A stretch of 64,000 nt of DNA from Methylocapsa sp. S129 (GTDB lineage: Bacteria > Pseudomonadota > Alphaproteobacteria > Rhizobiales > Beijerinckiaceae). A program made the translations under genes and the position numbers. Of the stretch, positions 8,929 to 17,693 are shown one piece after another. Numbering within the stretch: position 1 is the first letter of the stretch; each line of letters begins with the position of its first letter. The notes under the pieces were generated by a model, which did not search any database, was not told where the DNA came from, and worked only from the letters and a program-made list of their open reading frames with translations. The stretch covers positions 131,292 to 195,291 of the forward strand of contig NZ_LMUI01000008.1 of NCBI RefSeq assembly GCF_009765995.1, given 5' to 3'.

Positions 8929-8954
8929 GGCTTCTTCTTGACGTAGAAAAAGCC
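8929..8954. terminator. Hairpin between convergent cyclase and histidine kinase genes
   Basis: The arms GGCTTCTTCT and AGAAAAAGCC pair at 9 of 10 positions around a TGACGT loop, between the stop codons at 8813 and 9007. The stem contains A/T runs but no T-tract follows it directly. It is a plausible bidirectional terminator. Confidence 0.4.
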
Positions 8955-9006
8955 AGTGCGACCGTCGCGTCGTCGACCGGCTTTTCGCGCGATGTCTCGG
9001 AGAAGA

Positions 9007-12000
9007 TCACCCCGCGGCGTCCAGCCGCTTGCGAATCCTTTCGGCCAGTTCGTGGAAAGCGAATGGCTTGCCGATCAAATCAACGCCGGCGTCCAGGCGC
9101 CCGTGATGAACGATGGCGTTGCGGGTATAGCCGGTCATGAATATCACCTTGAGGCCCGGCCGTTTGCGCCTCGCTTCATCGGCGAGTTCACGGCCATTGA
9201 GGCCGCCCGGCATCACCACGTCGGTGAGGAGAAGGTCGACCTCATCGCCGCCGTCCAGAATTTCCAGGGCGGCTGCGCCGCTCCCCGCTTCCAGAACGCG
9301 ATAGCCGAGTTCATGCAGGATTTCGCTGGTATATGTTCTGAGAGCTTCCTCGTCCTCGACGACAAGAATGCTCTCTGTGCCGACCAATCGCGTCGTATCG
9401 ACAGGCGCGTCGACTTTGACGCCCTCCACGGCGCCCAGATGCCGCGGAAGATAGATTTTGACCGTCGTGCCTTCGCCCGCCTCGCTGTATATCTTGACAT
9501 GCCCTGACGATTGCCGTGCGAATCCATACACTTGGCTTAAGCCGAGGCCAGTGCCCTTGCCGACTTCCTTGGTCGTGAAGAACGGATCGAAGGCCCGCTC
9601 GCGCGTCGCCTGGTCCATGCCCTCGCCCGTATCGGCGACCGCGATCATGACATATTGACCTGGCGCGACTGGCTCGGACAGCAAAGCGACATAGCCATGA
9701 TCGAGAAAGCAGTTCGCCGTCTCGATCGTCAGCTTGCCGCCGCCAGGCATCGCGTCGCGGGCGTTGAGCGCGAGATTGAGCAGCGCATTTTCGAGCTGGT
9801 TGGAATCGGCGAAGGCGCGCCACAATCCTTCAGCCAGCGCTGTCTCCAACGCGATGGTCTCGCCCAGAGTGCGGCGCAGCAGGTCGCAAACGCTGGCGAC
9901 GAGCATGTTGGCGTCCAGAGGTTGCGGCGTCAGCGCCTGCTGGCGCGAGAAAGCGAGGAGTCGGCTTGTCAGCGCCGCGGCCCGTTCCGCGCCCTGCAGC
10001 GCCATGCCCCTGGCGCGCTCGATTCGCGCCAGCGCATCCGTCGCCGGCAATTTCGGAATCTGCCGGTCGATCACGTCGAGGCCGCCGATCACCAGCGTCA
10101 GCAGATTGTTGAAATCATGCGCGACGCCCCCCGTCAGTTGTCCCACCGCCTCCATCTTCTGCGCCTGTCGCAATTGCTGTTCGAGATGGCGGCGCTCGGT
10201 CACGTCGCGGGCGCTGACAACGAGGCGGCGACGCGAGCCCGCCTCCTGGGGAACCGGCGTTGCGATCGCCTCGACCACGGCGCCGCCCTGCATTCTCTCA
10301 TATCGATAGGGCGCGCCAGCGCGCAGGCACGCCGTCAGATGCCCGTTCACCTCCGCTGCATTCTCGGCGCCGAACAATTCGTCGACGGTAGAACCGATCA
10401 CCTGCCGCCTCGTCATATTATAGAGCCGCAGGGTCGCCGGATTGACCTCTTCGTAGCGAAAACGCCCCTCATCCGCCTCGACCATCACGGCGTGGCACTC
10501 GGAGGAATGGCGAAAGAACGTCTTGATCAGGGCCTCTGTCGCAATCAATTGCGCGGTCCGCTCTTCGATGCGCCGCTCCAGCGTTTCATTGAGCTGCGTC
10601 AGCTCCTGCTCCGCTTCCTTCGACGCAGTCAGATCATGCGCGACGCCGATGAAGCCGGCGTGCTCCCCCGCCGGATTCCAGCGCGGTTGCGATTCCGAAC
10701 GCAACCACCGCCATTGGCCGTCGCTGCGTCGGTAGCGCGCTTCAAGCGCGAATGGCCGGCGCGATCCTTCGCCCACGCGCTGTTCGTCGAGGATCCGATC
10801 GAGATCGTCCGGATGAAGCGCCTTGCGCCAATCGAGATTCAACGCCTCGGCGAGAGGAACTCCCAGAAAATCGACATAGGCGCGGTTGACGAATTCCCGG
10901 CGGCCATCGAGACGGCTGACCCAGATCGGCACTGGAGCGCTATTGGCTATGGACCGGAACCGCGCTTCGCTTTCGCCGAGCGCCTTTTCGGCGAGCTTAC
11001 GATCCGTGATGTCCTGAACGACGACATACATGCCCAGCACGCGTCCCGCCTCGTCGCGATGCGGGACATGCACAACCTCGGTGATGAGGGCTCCGTCGGG
11101 GCGAGCGAAATCGGCCTCGTAGGACACCGTCTCGCCGGCCAGCGCCCGGTCGACGAACGAGCGCCTGGCTTCATACATCGCCGCGCTCATGACATCGCTG
11201 ATCTTGCGGCCGACGATCTCGCTGACCGGACGATCGAACCAAGCCTCATAGCGCTTGTTGGCGAAGCGAAAAACCCGATCCTTGTCGATATAGGAGATCA
11301 GCAGAGGCAGCGCGTCGGTCGTGGCGCGCAACCGTTCCTCGCTCTCGCGCGCCGCGCGTTCCGCCTCCTTGCGATCGCTGATGTCGAGATGCGCGCCGAT
11401 CAATGTGAGCGCGCGGCCCTCCTCATCGCGTTCGATTTCCGCGACCGCCCTGATCCAGCGCATCTGGCCGTCGCTTGGCCGGATGATCCGATATTCCGCC
11501 TTGTAGTGTTTTTCGAGGCTCGCGACCGTGTCGAGAAAATATTTCTCGACCCATTGCCGATCTTCAGGATGAATCCGCTGGACCCATTGCTCGTGGGTTT
11601 CGTTCACTGCGCTCGCGGGAAGGCCGTGCAGATGCAGATATTCGGGCGAGCGGCGGCTACGGAAGCCGTTGCGGAGATCGACCTCCAGGCCGCCAATGCC
11701 GCCGATCTGCTGGACCCGGGTAAGCTCCAATTCGCGATCGCGCAGAGCCTGGTTGACCTTCCGGCGATGAGTGATGTCGCGGAAGGCTACGCCGATGCCG
11801 TCGCCAAGCGGAAAGGCGCGCACTTCGTGATAGCGGTCGGGTTGAAGGGCCGAGTAGCTCTCGAAATCCTGTCTTATGCGCTCCGACATCACCCGCCGGT
11901 AGCGCCGCTCGAACTCGGCGCCCACGACCGTGGGCGACACGTCCCAGAGCAGCCTGCCGACAACATGGGCGCGCGGCATGCCGAAAATCTCTTCGGCCGC

Positions 12001-12156
12001 TCGGTTGAAAGCGGTAAAGCGCCAGTCTGGACCGAGCGCGAGAAAACCCTCTCCGATCCCTTCGAGGATAGCGTCCACGGACAGATTTGCGTCGTGGAGT
12101 GAGGCGGGCTCCGTTCCGCCGGTCTGCGTGTCCTTTGCGCCGATCGTCTCGTTCAC
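9007..12156 (-). CDS. Hybrid multi-PAS sensor histidine kinase with C-terminal receiver
   Basis: This is a soluble sensor kinase of about 1049 aa. Several tandem PAS/PAC domains, probably five (the first begins GIGEGFLALGPDWRFTAFNR), fill the first 600 residues. A HisKA domain follows with phospho-acceptor motif [11 protein letters not shown], then an HATPase domain ([34 protein letters not shown]) and a receiver with phospho-acceptor Asp in LLLTDVVMPG. No membrane segment is visible, so it probably senses a cytoplasmic signal. The open frame extends to 12318. GTG 12156 was chosen because it starts just before PAS1, but its AGGA site is rather distant, and ATG 12246 or 12309 are alternatives. 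No separate response regulator is adjacent. Confidence 0.85.
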   Translation of the reverse strand: MNETIGAKDTQTGGTEPASLHDANLSVDAILEGIGEGFLALGPDWRFTAFNRAAEEIFGMPRAHVVGRLLWDVSPTVVGAEFERRYRRVMSERIRQDFESYSALQPDRYHEVRAFPLGDGIGVAFRDITHRRKVNQALRDRELELTRVQQIGGIGGLEVDLRNGFRSRRSPEYLHLHGLPASAVNETHEQWVQRIHPEDRQWVEKYFLDTVASLEKHYKAEYRIIRPSDGQMRWIRAVAEIERDEEGRALTLIGAHLDISDRKEAERAARESEERLRATTDALPLLISYIDKDRVFRFANKRYEAWFDRPVSEIVGRKISDVMSAAMYEARRSFVDRALAGETVSYEADFARPDGALITEVVHVPHRDEAGRVLGMYVVVQDITDRKLAEKALGESEARFRSIANSAPVPIWVSRLDGRREFVNRAYVDFLGVPLAEALNLDWRKALHPDDLDRILDEQRVGEGSRRPFALEARYRRSDGQWRWLRSESQPRWNPAGEHAGFIGVAHDLTASKEAEQELTQLNETLERRIEERTAQLIATEALIKTFFRHSSECHAVMVEADEGRFRYEEVNPATLRLYNMTRRQVIGSTVDELFGAENAAEVNGHLTACLRAGAPYRYERMQGGAVVEAIATPVPQEAGSRRRLVVSARDVTERRHLEQQLRQAQKMEAVGQLTGGVAHDFNNLLTLVIGGLDVIDRQIPKLPATDALARIERARGMALQGAERAAALTSRLLAFSRQQALTPQPLDANMLVASVCDLLRRTLGETIALETALAEGLWRAFADSNQLENALLNLALNARDAMPGGGKLTIETANCFLDHGYVALLSEPVAPGQYVMIAVADTGEGMDQATRERAFDPFFTTKEVGKGTGLGLSQVYGFARQSSGHVKIYSEAGEGTTVKIYLPRHLGAVEGVKVDAPVDTTRLVGTESILVVEDEEALRTYTSEILHELGYRVLEAGSGAAALEILDGGDEVDLLLTDVVMPGGLNGRELADEARRKRPGLKVIFMTGYTRNAIVHHGRLDAGVDLIGKPFAFHELAERIRKRLDAAG

Positions 12157-12454
12157 CTGTTTTATCGATTCCTGGAGCGCCGCCCCTGCGTCAGTTCGGC
12201 AATGGCCGCGGACGATAGGGCAGAAAGTAATCCAGGAGAAGGCCATAAGGCGAGGACGAGACCGATAGGCAATTCGCAGACGTTCAGCGCGCTTGCCGCA
12301 TGGGCTCATGATCTTCAAGATGCGCGAGCTTTGAAGTCGGCTTCGCGATTCCGTGAGCCTTGTCGCGCTCGCCCGCAGATAGTGCTATGGATGGCGCTTG
12401 GCTCAGGAGGCCGAAGGCGGTTCGGGCCACGCTCGCAAAAGCGAGGAGAGCGAT

Positions 12455-12715
12455 ATGACTCGCTTCAGCTATCGTGACGAACGGCTGCGTAATGAAATCC
12501 TCGACGTCATCGCCGGCGTCTCCTGGGGCGCGATTCATGCCTGGCAGATCGCTGATGGCGTGAGGCCGTGGCTGACCGCCCAGCGCGTTCGCGACGAAGC
12601 CGACAATTGCCTGTTCGCCATCAATGAGGCGGAAGATTGCGAATGGGTGACGTCGACCGCCGTCGATATCGTCCTCTTATCCCTGGGGCGCGGCGAAGCG
12701 GAGAACTATCTGTGA
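12455..12715 (+). CDS. Small conserved-looking protein, unknown function
   Basis: This 86-aa protein starts at ATG 12455 behind a GAGGAGAG site. An upstream in-frame ATG at 12398 lacks one and would add low-complexity residues. The protein is acidic, with a region like a small helical fold (SYRDERLRNEILDVIAGVS, then NEAEDCEWVTSTAVDIVLL). There is no signal peptide and no recognised domain. It is divergent from the hybrid kinase with about 300 bp between, and is followed by two shorter frames with good ribosome sites. Confidence 0.65.
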   Translation: MTRFSYRDERLRNEILDVIAGVSWGAIHAWQIADGVRPWLTAQRVRDEADNCLFAINEAEDCEWVTSTAVDIVLLSLGRGEAENYL

Positions 12716-12760
12716 GGGGCGACGGCGCCCTTTAGCGGCCTGCAACGCAAGGAGGCCGCC

Positions 12761-12868
12761 ATGGAGAGGGATGTTGCGCCGCCGGCCGTCGCGGGCGACA
12801 GGCCGGTCTTCCCGTGGGTTCAATATTCCCGCTCCGGGCAGACGCCGAAGACCATGCCCCAGGCATGA
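12761..12868 (+). CDS. Possible 35-aa small protein
   Basis: A 35-codon frame begins MERDVAPPAVAG and ends KTMPQA. Its main support is a perfect Shine-Dalgarno AAGGAGG six bases before the ATG, which is better than most large genes here have. It lies 45 bp after the 86-aa gene on the same strand. The peptide is Pro-rich and has no known motif, so this could also be a chance frame. Confidence 0.4.
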   Translation: MERDVAPPAVAGDRPVFPWVQYSRSGQTPKTMPQA

Positions 12869-12913
12869 ACGCCGGCTCTCGCCTCGCTTCACGAAACAGG
12901 CTAGGGAAAGTTG

Positions 12914-13087
12914 ATGAGAACCAAGCAGCCAAAAGTGCTCTTTCCCGCCAGCCGCGAGAAGCGCCCCAGGCAGGAGATCCCGACCGAGGCGGCGCGGATC
13001 AAGGCGCGCATGGCCCGCATGCCGCAGAAATCGCCTCAGGACGACGAGCCCGCAGCGGGCCGATCGGACCCGAAGCCGAATTCCTGA
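12914..13087 (+). CDS. Possible 57-aa basic small protein
   Basis: A 57-codon frame begins MRTKQPKVLFPASREKRPRQ and continues through a basic, helix-prone segment (EAARIKARMARMPQKS) to an acidic/proline tail. It follows an AGGGAAAG site five bases before the ATG and lies 46 bp after the 35-codon frame, on the same strand. The high Lys/Arg content suggests nucleic-acid or membrane contact, but no family is recognised. Confidence 0.5.
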   Translation: MRTKQPKVLFPASREKRPRQEIPTEAARIKARMARMPQKSPQDDEPAAGRSDPKPNS

Positions 13088-13124
13088 TTTTTGCAGCGCC
13101 CGGAATCGCGCCGGAACGGGAAGT

Positions 13125-15017
13125 CTATTGGCGCGCTTTGCTGAGCCAGCGCTCCGCCTCCGCTTCATTTTTGGCGACGCCGACGCCGTTCCGGTAGGCA
13201 AGGCCAAGATTGTTCATCGCGTATACGTTGCCCGCCTCCGCCGCCTTCTGATACCAGCGCACGGCTTCGACTGGGTCCCGGGCGACGCCCTTGCCGCGCT
13301 CATAAGCGAAGCCGAGATGATTCATGCCCACGGGATTGCCCGCCTCCGCGGCCTTGCGGAACCAGCGCGCGGCCTCCACGGCGTCTTTTGCGACGCCGGC
13401 GCCCTCGGCGTAAGCGAGGCCGAGATTGACCATCGCTCGGGTTCCTCCAGCCTCAGCGGCCTTGCGGAACCAGTTCAAAGCTCGCCCGAGGTCCTTGGCG
13501 ACGCCAAACCCATTGGAATAGGCGAGGCCGAGGCGATTCATGGCGGGCGTGTCGCCGGCCTCCGCCGCCTTGCGGCACCAAAGCATGGCGACCTCAGCGT
13601 CCGCCTCAACGCCGACGCCCATTTCATAGGCAAGACCGAGGCTGCTCATGGCCGCGGCGTTTCCCGCATCCGCCGCTTTGCGATACCAATGCGCGGCCTC
13701 GGCGGGATCCTTGGCGACGCCGGCGCCATTGGCGAATGCGAGGCCGAGACTGAACATGGCGCCGGCATGCCCCGCCTCGGCCGCCTTGCGAAAAAGTGTG
13801 GCCGCCTCGGCCTCGCCGCCGGCGCGCGCCCGCGCGCGGCCCAGATTGAACATCAATCGCGGGTTGCTCGGCTCCGCCGCCAGCGCGGCCTGACACGCCG
13901 CCACGGCCCGGTTCGCCTCGCTCCGGTCGAAATCGAGAGCCGCGCTATCGGTCGGCCGCGAGGAATCGACGCGAAACGAAGCCAGCCGGTCGCAAGCGCC
14001 GGCCACGGATTCCGGTTCCGCGTCCGCGCGCGCTGCGTCCACAGGCGCGATCTTGGGCGCGTCGGCGTCAAGCGCCGCGATCTGCTTTGAATTAGCGGGC
14101 GGCTGCGTCGGTTGTTGGGTGCGCGCCGGCGAGAGCGCGGCGACCGTCATATTCGCCGCCGGTTTCTTGTCGGGCGAAGGCCGCGCGACGACCTTGTCGT
14201 CATTGGCCGCGATTAACGCCGCATTGGCCGCCCCGCCCGTGAAATAAAAGCCGCCCTCGATTGGCGATGACGACACCCAGGGTTGCTGGGCGCCGCCGGT
14301 GGCGCGCTTCACGGAGAGCCCGACCTCATTGAAAACGTCGAACAGGCCGACCCCCGGCTGGCGGATCGTCTGAACGAGCGCTTTGGTGTAGGGGCTGTCG
14401 CCGTCGGCGCCGTCCTGCGCCACATTGCCGGGCTGGGTCGCGTAAGAGATCAGCGTGCCCTCCGGCGCCTGCATCTGCGCGAGGCCGCCGGCGATCGCGC
14501 GCAGGGTGCTCCCGCCAAAAGGATTGTTGCGGCAGGCGTCGAGAATGACGAGATTGAGCTTGGCGCCCGATCCCTCCATCTGGCTGAGCACCGCTTCCGC
14601 GTCCACCATTTGAACGAAGATGTCGGCCTCTTTCGTCAGCTTGGCTTCCACGGGCGCCAGAAAGTTCTTGCCGCGCACCTGCACGCCATGGCCGGCATAA
14701 TAGAAAAGATCGACGTCGGCCCCCTGCGCCTGATCGCCAAAACTCTGCAACGCGCTTTCGAATTGCGCCTTGGAGAGATCGAGCTGCGCGCCGCCGCCGA
14801 CCAATGTGAAGCCAAGGCTGCGCAGCGTATCGGCCATCAGCTTGGCGTCGTTGGTTGGGTTGTCGAGCCGCGACACGCTGCGATAGGCAGAATTGCCGAT
14901 GACGAGGGCGACGCGCTTGTCGGCCATAGCGGGCGTTGCGGCGATCGCCGCCATGACCGGGACTACGAGCGCAATCGCAAGGCGCCGGAAAATCAACTGA
15001 TACCTCCCGCGTCTCAT
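13125..15017 (-). CDS. Exported caspase-domain (C14) protein with Sel1 repeats
   Basis: This 630-aa protein has a signal peptide (residues 1-32, LAIALVVPVMAAIAATPAMA), then a caspase-like domain (about 33-260) with catalytic His110 in YYAGHG and Cys162 in LDACRNNP. After a linker come six Sel1-like TPR repeats of about 36 residues in the last 240 (pattern AMxxLGLAYxxGxGVAKD). This is the usual bacterial metacaspase/orthocaspase plus Sel1 layout. The start follows AAGGAG. The location is periplasmic by inference. No gasdermin, nuclease or other effector gene is adjacent, so a role in cell-death defence is not supported. The repeats suggest protein partners. Confidence 0.88.
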   Translation of the reverse strand: MRRGRYQLIFRRLAIALVVPVMAAIAATPAMADKRVALVIGNSAYRSVSRLDNPTNDAKLMADTLRSLGFTLVGGGAQLDLSKAQFESALQSFGDQAQGADVDLFYYAGHGVQVRGKNFLAPVEAKLTKEADIFVQMVDAEAVLSQMEGSGAKLNLVILDACRNNPFGGSTLRAIAGGLAQMQAPEGTLISYATQPGNVAQDGADGDSPYTKALVQTIRQPGVGLFDVFNEVGLSVKRATGGAQQPWVSSSPIEGGFYFTGGAANAALIAANDDKVVARPSPDKKPAANMTVAALSPARTQQPTQPPANSKQIAALDADAPKIAPVDAARADAEPESVAGACDRLASFRVDSSRPTDSAALDFDRSEANRAVAACQAALAAEPSNPRLMFNLGRARARAGGEAEAATLFRKAAEAGHAGAMFSLGLAFANGAGVAKDPAEAAHWYRKAADAGNAAAMSSLGLAYEMGVGVEADAEVAMLWCRKAAEAGDTPAMNRLGLAYSNGFGVAKDLGRALNWFRKAAEAGGTRAMVNLGLAYAEGAGVAKDAVEAARWFRKAAEAGNPVGMNHLGFAYERGKGVARDPVEAVRWYQKAAEAGNVYAMNNLGLAYRNGVGVAKNEAEAERWLSKARQ

Positions 15018-15173
15018 GGAAAGGCGCTCCTTGAAGAAAGATCGCGGCTCCAGAATATTCGGCTTGGCTCTGGTTGCAAAGCGGCTGTGTCGCCAAGCGC
15101 CAGTCTTTACGGGACGGGCCGAGGCGACGCGCTTGGCTAGGCGGCAAAGTGCGAGAAGGCTGGCCTTGGCGTC

Positions 15174-16433
15174 TTAGCCTTGACGCGCCCGGCGTAGGGG
15201 GGAGGCTTTAGCCGCTCCCGCACCCAAAGCCCGCTCCGTCGCGGCGGCGTACCATTCGACGAATTGCATCACGCCGCCTTCATGCAGGGCGTTATAGGGC
15301 CCCGGCTCGAAAGCGGGCGAAGAGACGCCGCGCTGGTTCTCCTCAACGATGCGTCGGTCCTGATCGTTGGTGGCGTTCCAGACCGTCGTGAGTTCGTCAA
15401 TTTGATAATCGACGCCTTCGACGGCGTCCTTATGCACCAGCCATTTGGTGGTGACCTGGGTTTGCGTCGGACCCAGCGGCAGCACGCGGAAGCTCACGGC
15501 ATGGTCGCCCAATATGTGATTCCATGTCGTGGGATAATGGAACAGCAGCAGCGCGCCAATATTAGGCTCAAGCACATCCTCGCTGAGCGGCCGGCGCACC
15601 GCGGCTTTGCCTGACATCGTATAGCTGACGGCCTCGCGCATCAGCGGCACGCGCGTTGCGCGATATTGGCCGTCGGCGGAAAGCTCGAAGCGGCTCGGCA
15701 GGCCGAGCGCCTCGCAGCGCGCCCAATGGTTCGCAATAAAAGGATCGCTCATCGCGCCTTCCACGCCCGTCACCGTCGGCGCCTCTGGAAAGGTGCGGCA
15801 GAGTTCGGGATGGTTGGGCGCGCAATGATAGCATTCGCGATTGTTTTCCCACACCAGCTTCCAATTGCCGTTCTCGACGATCGTGCTTTGATAGGCGATC
15901 TTGGCTTCGCTCAGCCGGTGCGGCGCGAAATAAGGCTCCGCCTTGGCGCGGAATTCGGCGATGTCGGGCGCCTCGGGGGCAAGGCACAGCCAGAGATAGC
16001 CGGCGATGCTCTCGCAATGGACCGGTTTGAGGCCGAGCGGCTTGGGGTCGAAGCCCTTGCCCATGTCGCGTGCGAACAACAGCCGGCCGTCGAGATCGTA
16101 GCTCCAGTTGTGATAGGGGCAGACCAGCCGGACGGACGATCCTTTTTCCGCCGCGCAGACGCGCGAGCCGCGGTGCCGGCAGGAATTGTGAAAGGCGCGG
16201 ATGGCGCCGTCGCGCCCGCGCACCACGACAATGGGATAATCGCCGACCTGAAGGGTGAAATAATCGCCGGGCTGTTTGACTTCGCAATCATGGCCGATGA
16301 ACAGCCATTCGCGATAGAACAAGTTCTCCAGGTCGGCCTGGTAGAAGGCCGGATCGGTATAGAATTTTCGCGGCAAGGTATGCCCATGCCGCCGGCTTCC
16401 AAGCGCGCCGAGCATTTCCGATTGTGCATTCAT
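15174..16433 (-). CDS. Rieske-type aromatic-ring/quaternary-amine oxygenase alpha subunit, GbcA-like
   Basis: This 419-aa enzyme has the Rieske centre ligands Cys85, His87, Cys105 and His108 and mononuclear iron ligands His203 and His208 in NRECYHCAPNH. Its sequence follows glycine betaine monooxygenase GbcA closely, including the C-terminal stretches TTKWLVHKDAVEGVDY and ATNDQDRRIVEENQRG. Oxidative N-demethylation of glycine betaine or a related compound such as stachydrine or carnitine is therefore likely. The partner reductase (GbcB) is not adjacent. The neighbours are a caspase protein and a divergent sugar dehydrogenase, which give no substrate hint. Confidence 0.8.
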   Translation of the reverse strand: MNAQSEMLGALGSRRHGHTLPRKFYTDPAFYQADLENLFYREWLFIGHDCEVKQPGDYFTLQVGDYPIVVVRGRDGAIRAFHNSCRHRGSRVCAAEKGSSVRLVCPYHNWSYDLDGRLLFARDMGKGFDPKPLGLKPVHCESIAGYLWLCLAPEAPDIAEFRAKAEPYFAPHRLSEAKIAYQSTIVENGNWKLVWENNRECYHCAPNHPELCRTFPEAPTVTGVEGAMSDPFIANHWARCEALGLPSRFELSADGQYRATRVPLMREAVSYTMSGKAAVRRPLSEDVLEPNIGALLLFHYPTTWNHILGDHAVSFRVLPLGPTQTQVTTKWLVHKDAVEGVDYQIDELTTVWNATNDQDRRIVEENQRGVSSPAFEPGPYNALHEGGVMQFVEWYAAATERALGAGAAKASPLRRARQG

Positions 16434-16626
16434 GGCGAAGTCTCTCGTGACATCGTTCGCGAATAAGGGTTTGAGCGCATTAGACCATGGCGAAGCGCGC
16501 GTTGCCAGAGCGCCGGCCAGCGAATTTGTCGGTTACGGCAAGGCGCCGTTCGATGGCGCGCCGCCGCTCTTGCCCAACGGACGCCAATCGGCCTATCTGC
16601 CGCGGAGCAAACGAGGGGAGCCCGGC

Positions 16627-17571
16627 GTGAAATCCTACAGCATTGGCGTCATCGGCATTGGCAAGATTACGCAAGATCAGCATTTGCCCGTCATCGCCAA
16701 AGACCCGCGCTTCCGGCTGGCCGGCCTCGTCAGCCAGCGCGGCCTGCAGCAGCCTGACGTTCCCACCTTCCGCACGCCGGCCGAGCTCTATGCGGCGCTG
16801 CCCGATCTCGACGCCGTGGCGATCTGCACGCCGCCCAGCGTGCGCCACGCCATCGCACGCGAGGCGCTGGACGCGGGCAAGCATGTGCTGCTGGAAAAGC
16901 CGCCGGCGCCGACCATGGCCGAGATGAACGATCTGACGTCCTACGCGGCGGCGCGCGGCAAGGTGATTTTCGCGACCTGGCATTCGCAATATAATGCGGC
17001 GGTCGACGAGGCCAAAAAGCGCCTGGCGGGGAAGAAAATTCGTTCCTTGCACATCGAATGGAAAGAGGATGTGCGCCGCTGGCATCCCGGCCAGGAATGG
17101 ATCTGGGACGCCGGCAATTTTGGCGTGTTCGATCCCGGCATCAACGCGCTGTCGATCTTCACCAAAATCATGCCGGCGCCCGCCTTCGTGAAAAGCGCGG
17201 ACCTGGTCTATCCCGCCAACCGCGACACGCCGATCGCCGCCTCGCTTGTTCTCACGAGCCTGGCATGTGAAAATGCCGCGAGCCGCCTCACCGCCGAATT
17301 CGACTGGCGCCAGGAGGGCGACCAGAGCTGGAACATCAATGTTGCGACCGGGGACGGCGTCGCCCTGCGCCTGACTCATGGCGGTTCGAAGCTCCTAGTC
17401 GATGGCGCGCTGACGGTCGAAGCGCCGATGGCCGAATATGAAGGCATCTATCGCCATTTCGCCGAATTGCTCGACGCCGGCCGCGGCGCGATGGACGCCG
17501 CGCCGTTTCAGCTCGTCGCCGACGCGTTTCTGGTGGGGCGGCGGACGACGACGGAGGCGTTTGTCTGGTAG
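16627..17571 (+). CDS. Gfo/Idh/MocA dehydrogenase, D-galactose/L-arabinose 1-dehydrogenase type
   Basis: This 314-aa NAD(P)-dependent dehydrogenase starts at GTG 16627 after a GAGGGGAG site. The open frame runs 195 bp further upstream but that part is not protein-like. It has the nucleotide-binding start GVIGIGKITQDQHLP, the active-site LEKPPAP, and the signature KEDVRRWHPGQEWIWDAG seen in Azospirillum arabinose/galactose 1-dehydrogenase. The family oxidises aldoses to lactones as the first step of non-phosphorylative pentose/galactose catabolism. The remaining pathway enzymes are not adjacent. Confidence 0.85.
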   Translation: MKSYSIGVIGIGKITQDQHLPVIAKDPRFRLAGLVSQRGLQQPDVPTFRTPAELYAALPDLDAVAICTPPSVRHAIAREALDAGKHVLLEKPPAPTMAEMNDLTSYAAARGKVIFATWHSQYNAAVDEAKKRLAGKKIRSLHIEWKEDVRRWHPGQEWIWDAGNFGVFDPGINALSIFTKIMPAPAFVKSADLVYPANRDTPIAASLVLTSLACENAASRLTAEFDWRQEGDQSWNINVATGDGVALRLTHGGSKLLVDGALTVEAPMAEYEGIYRHFAELLDAGRGAMDAAPFQLVADAFLVGRRTTTEAFVW

Positions 17572-17693
17572 CGGCGCGGACCGTGGTCTCGTCATGGCCG
17601 GCATCGAGGCCGAGGGACGTCGATCAGACTATTATTTTTATAGACTGAACGCCTTTCTTGAGGTTTAACGGCCGCTGGAATGGAGACCCTCTC

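Noticed and set aside
9655-12102. 815-codon open frame on the plus strand
   Set aside because: It lies wholly antisense to the PAS hybrid kinase, whose domains are unmistakable. Arg/Ala-rich composition and lack of motifs mark it as a high-GC shadow frame.
12677-13207. 176-codon minus-strand frame
   Set aside because: It overlaps the end of the caspase-Sel1 gene and has no ribosome site; the plus-strand small frames in the same DNA have better signals.
13125-15017. Caspase protein as part of a CBASS/gasdermin-type defence system
   Set aside because: It has a signal peptide and Sel1 repeats, and no gasdermin, cyclase or nuclease gene adjoins it. The nucleotide cyclase at 7110 is a class III enzyme 4 kb away, not a CD-NTase.
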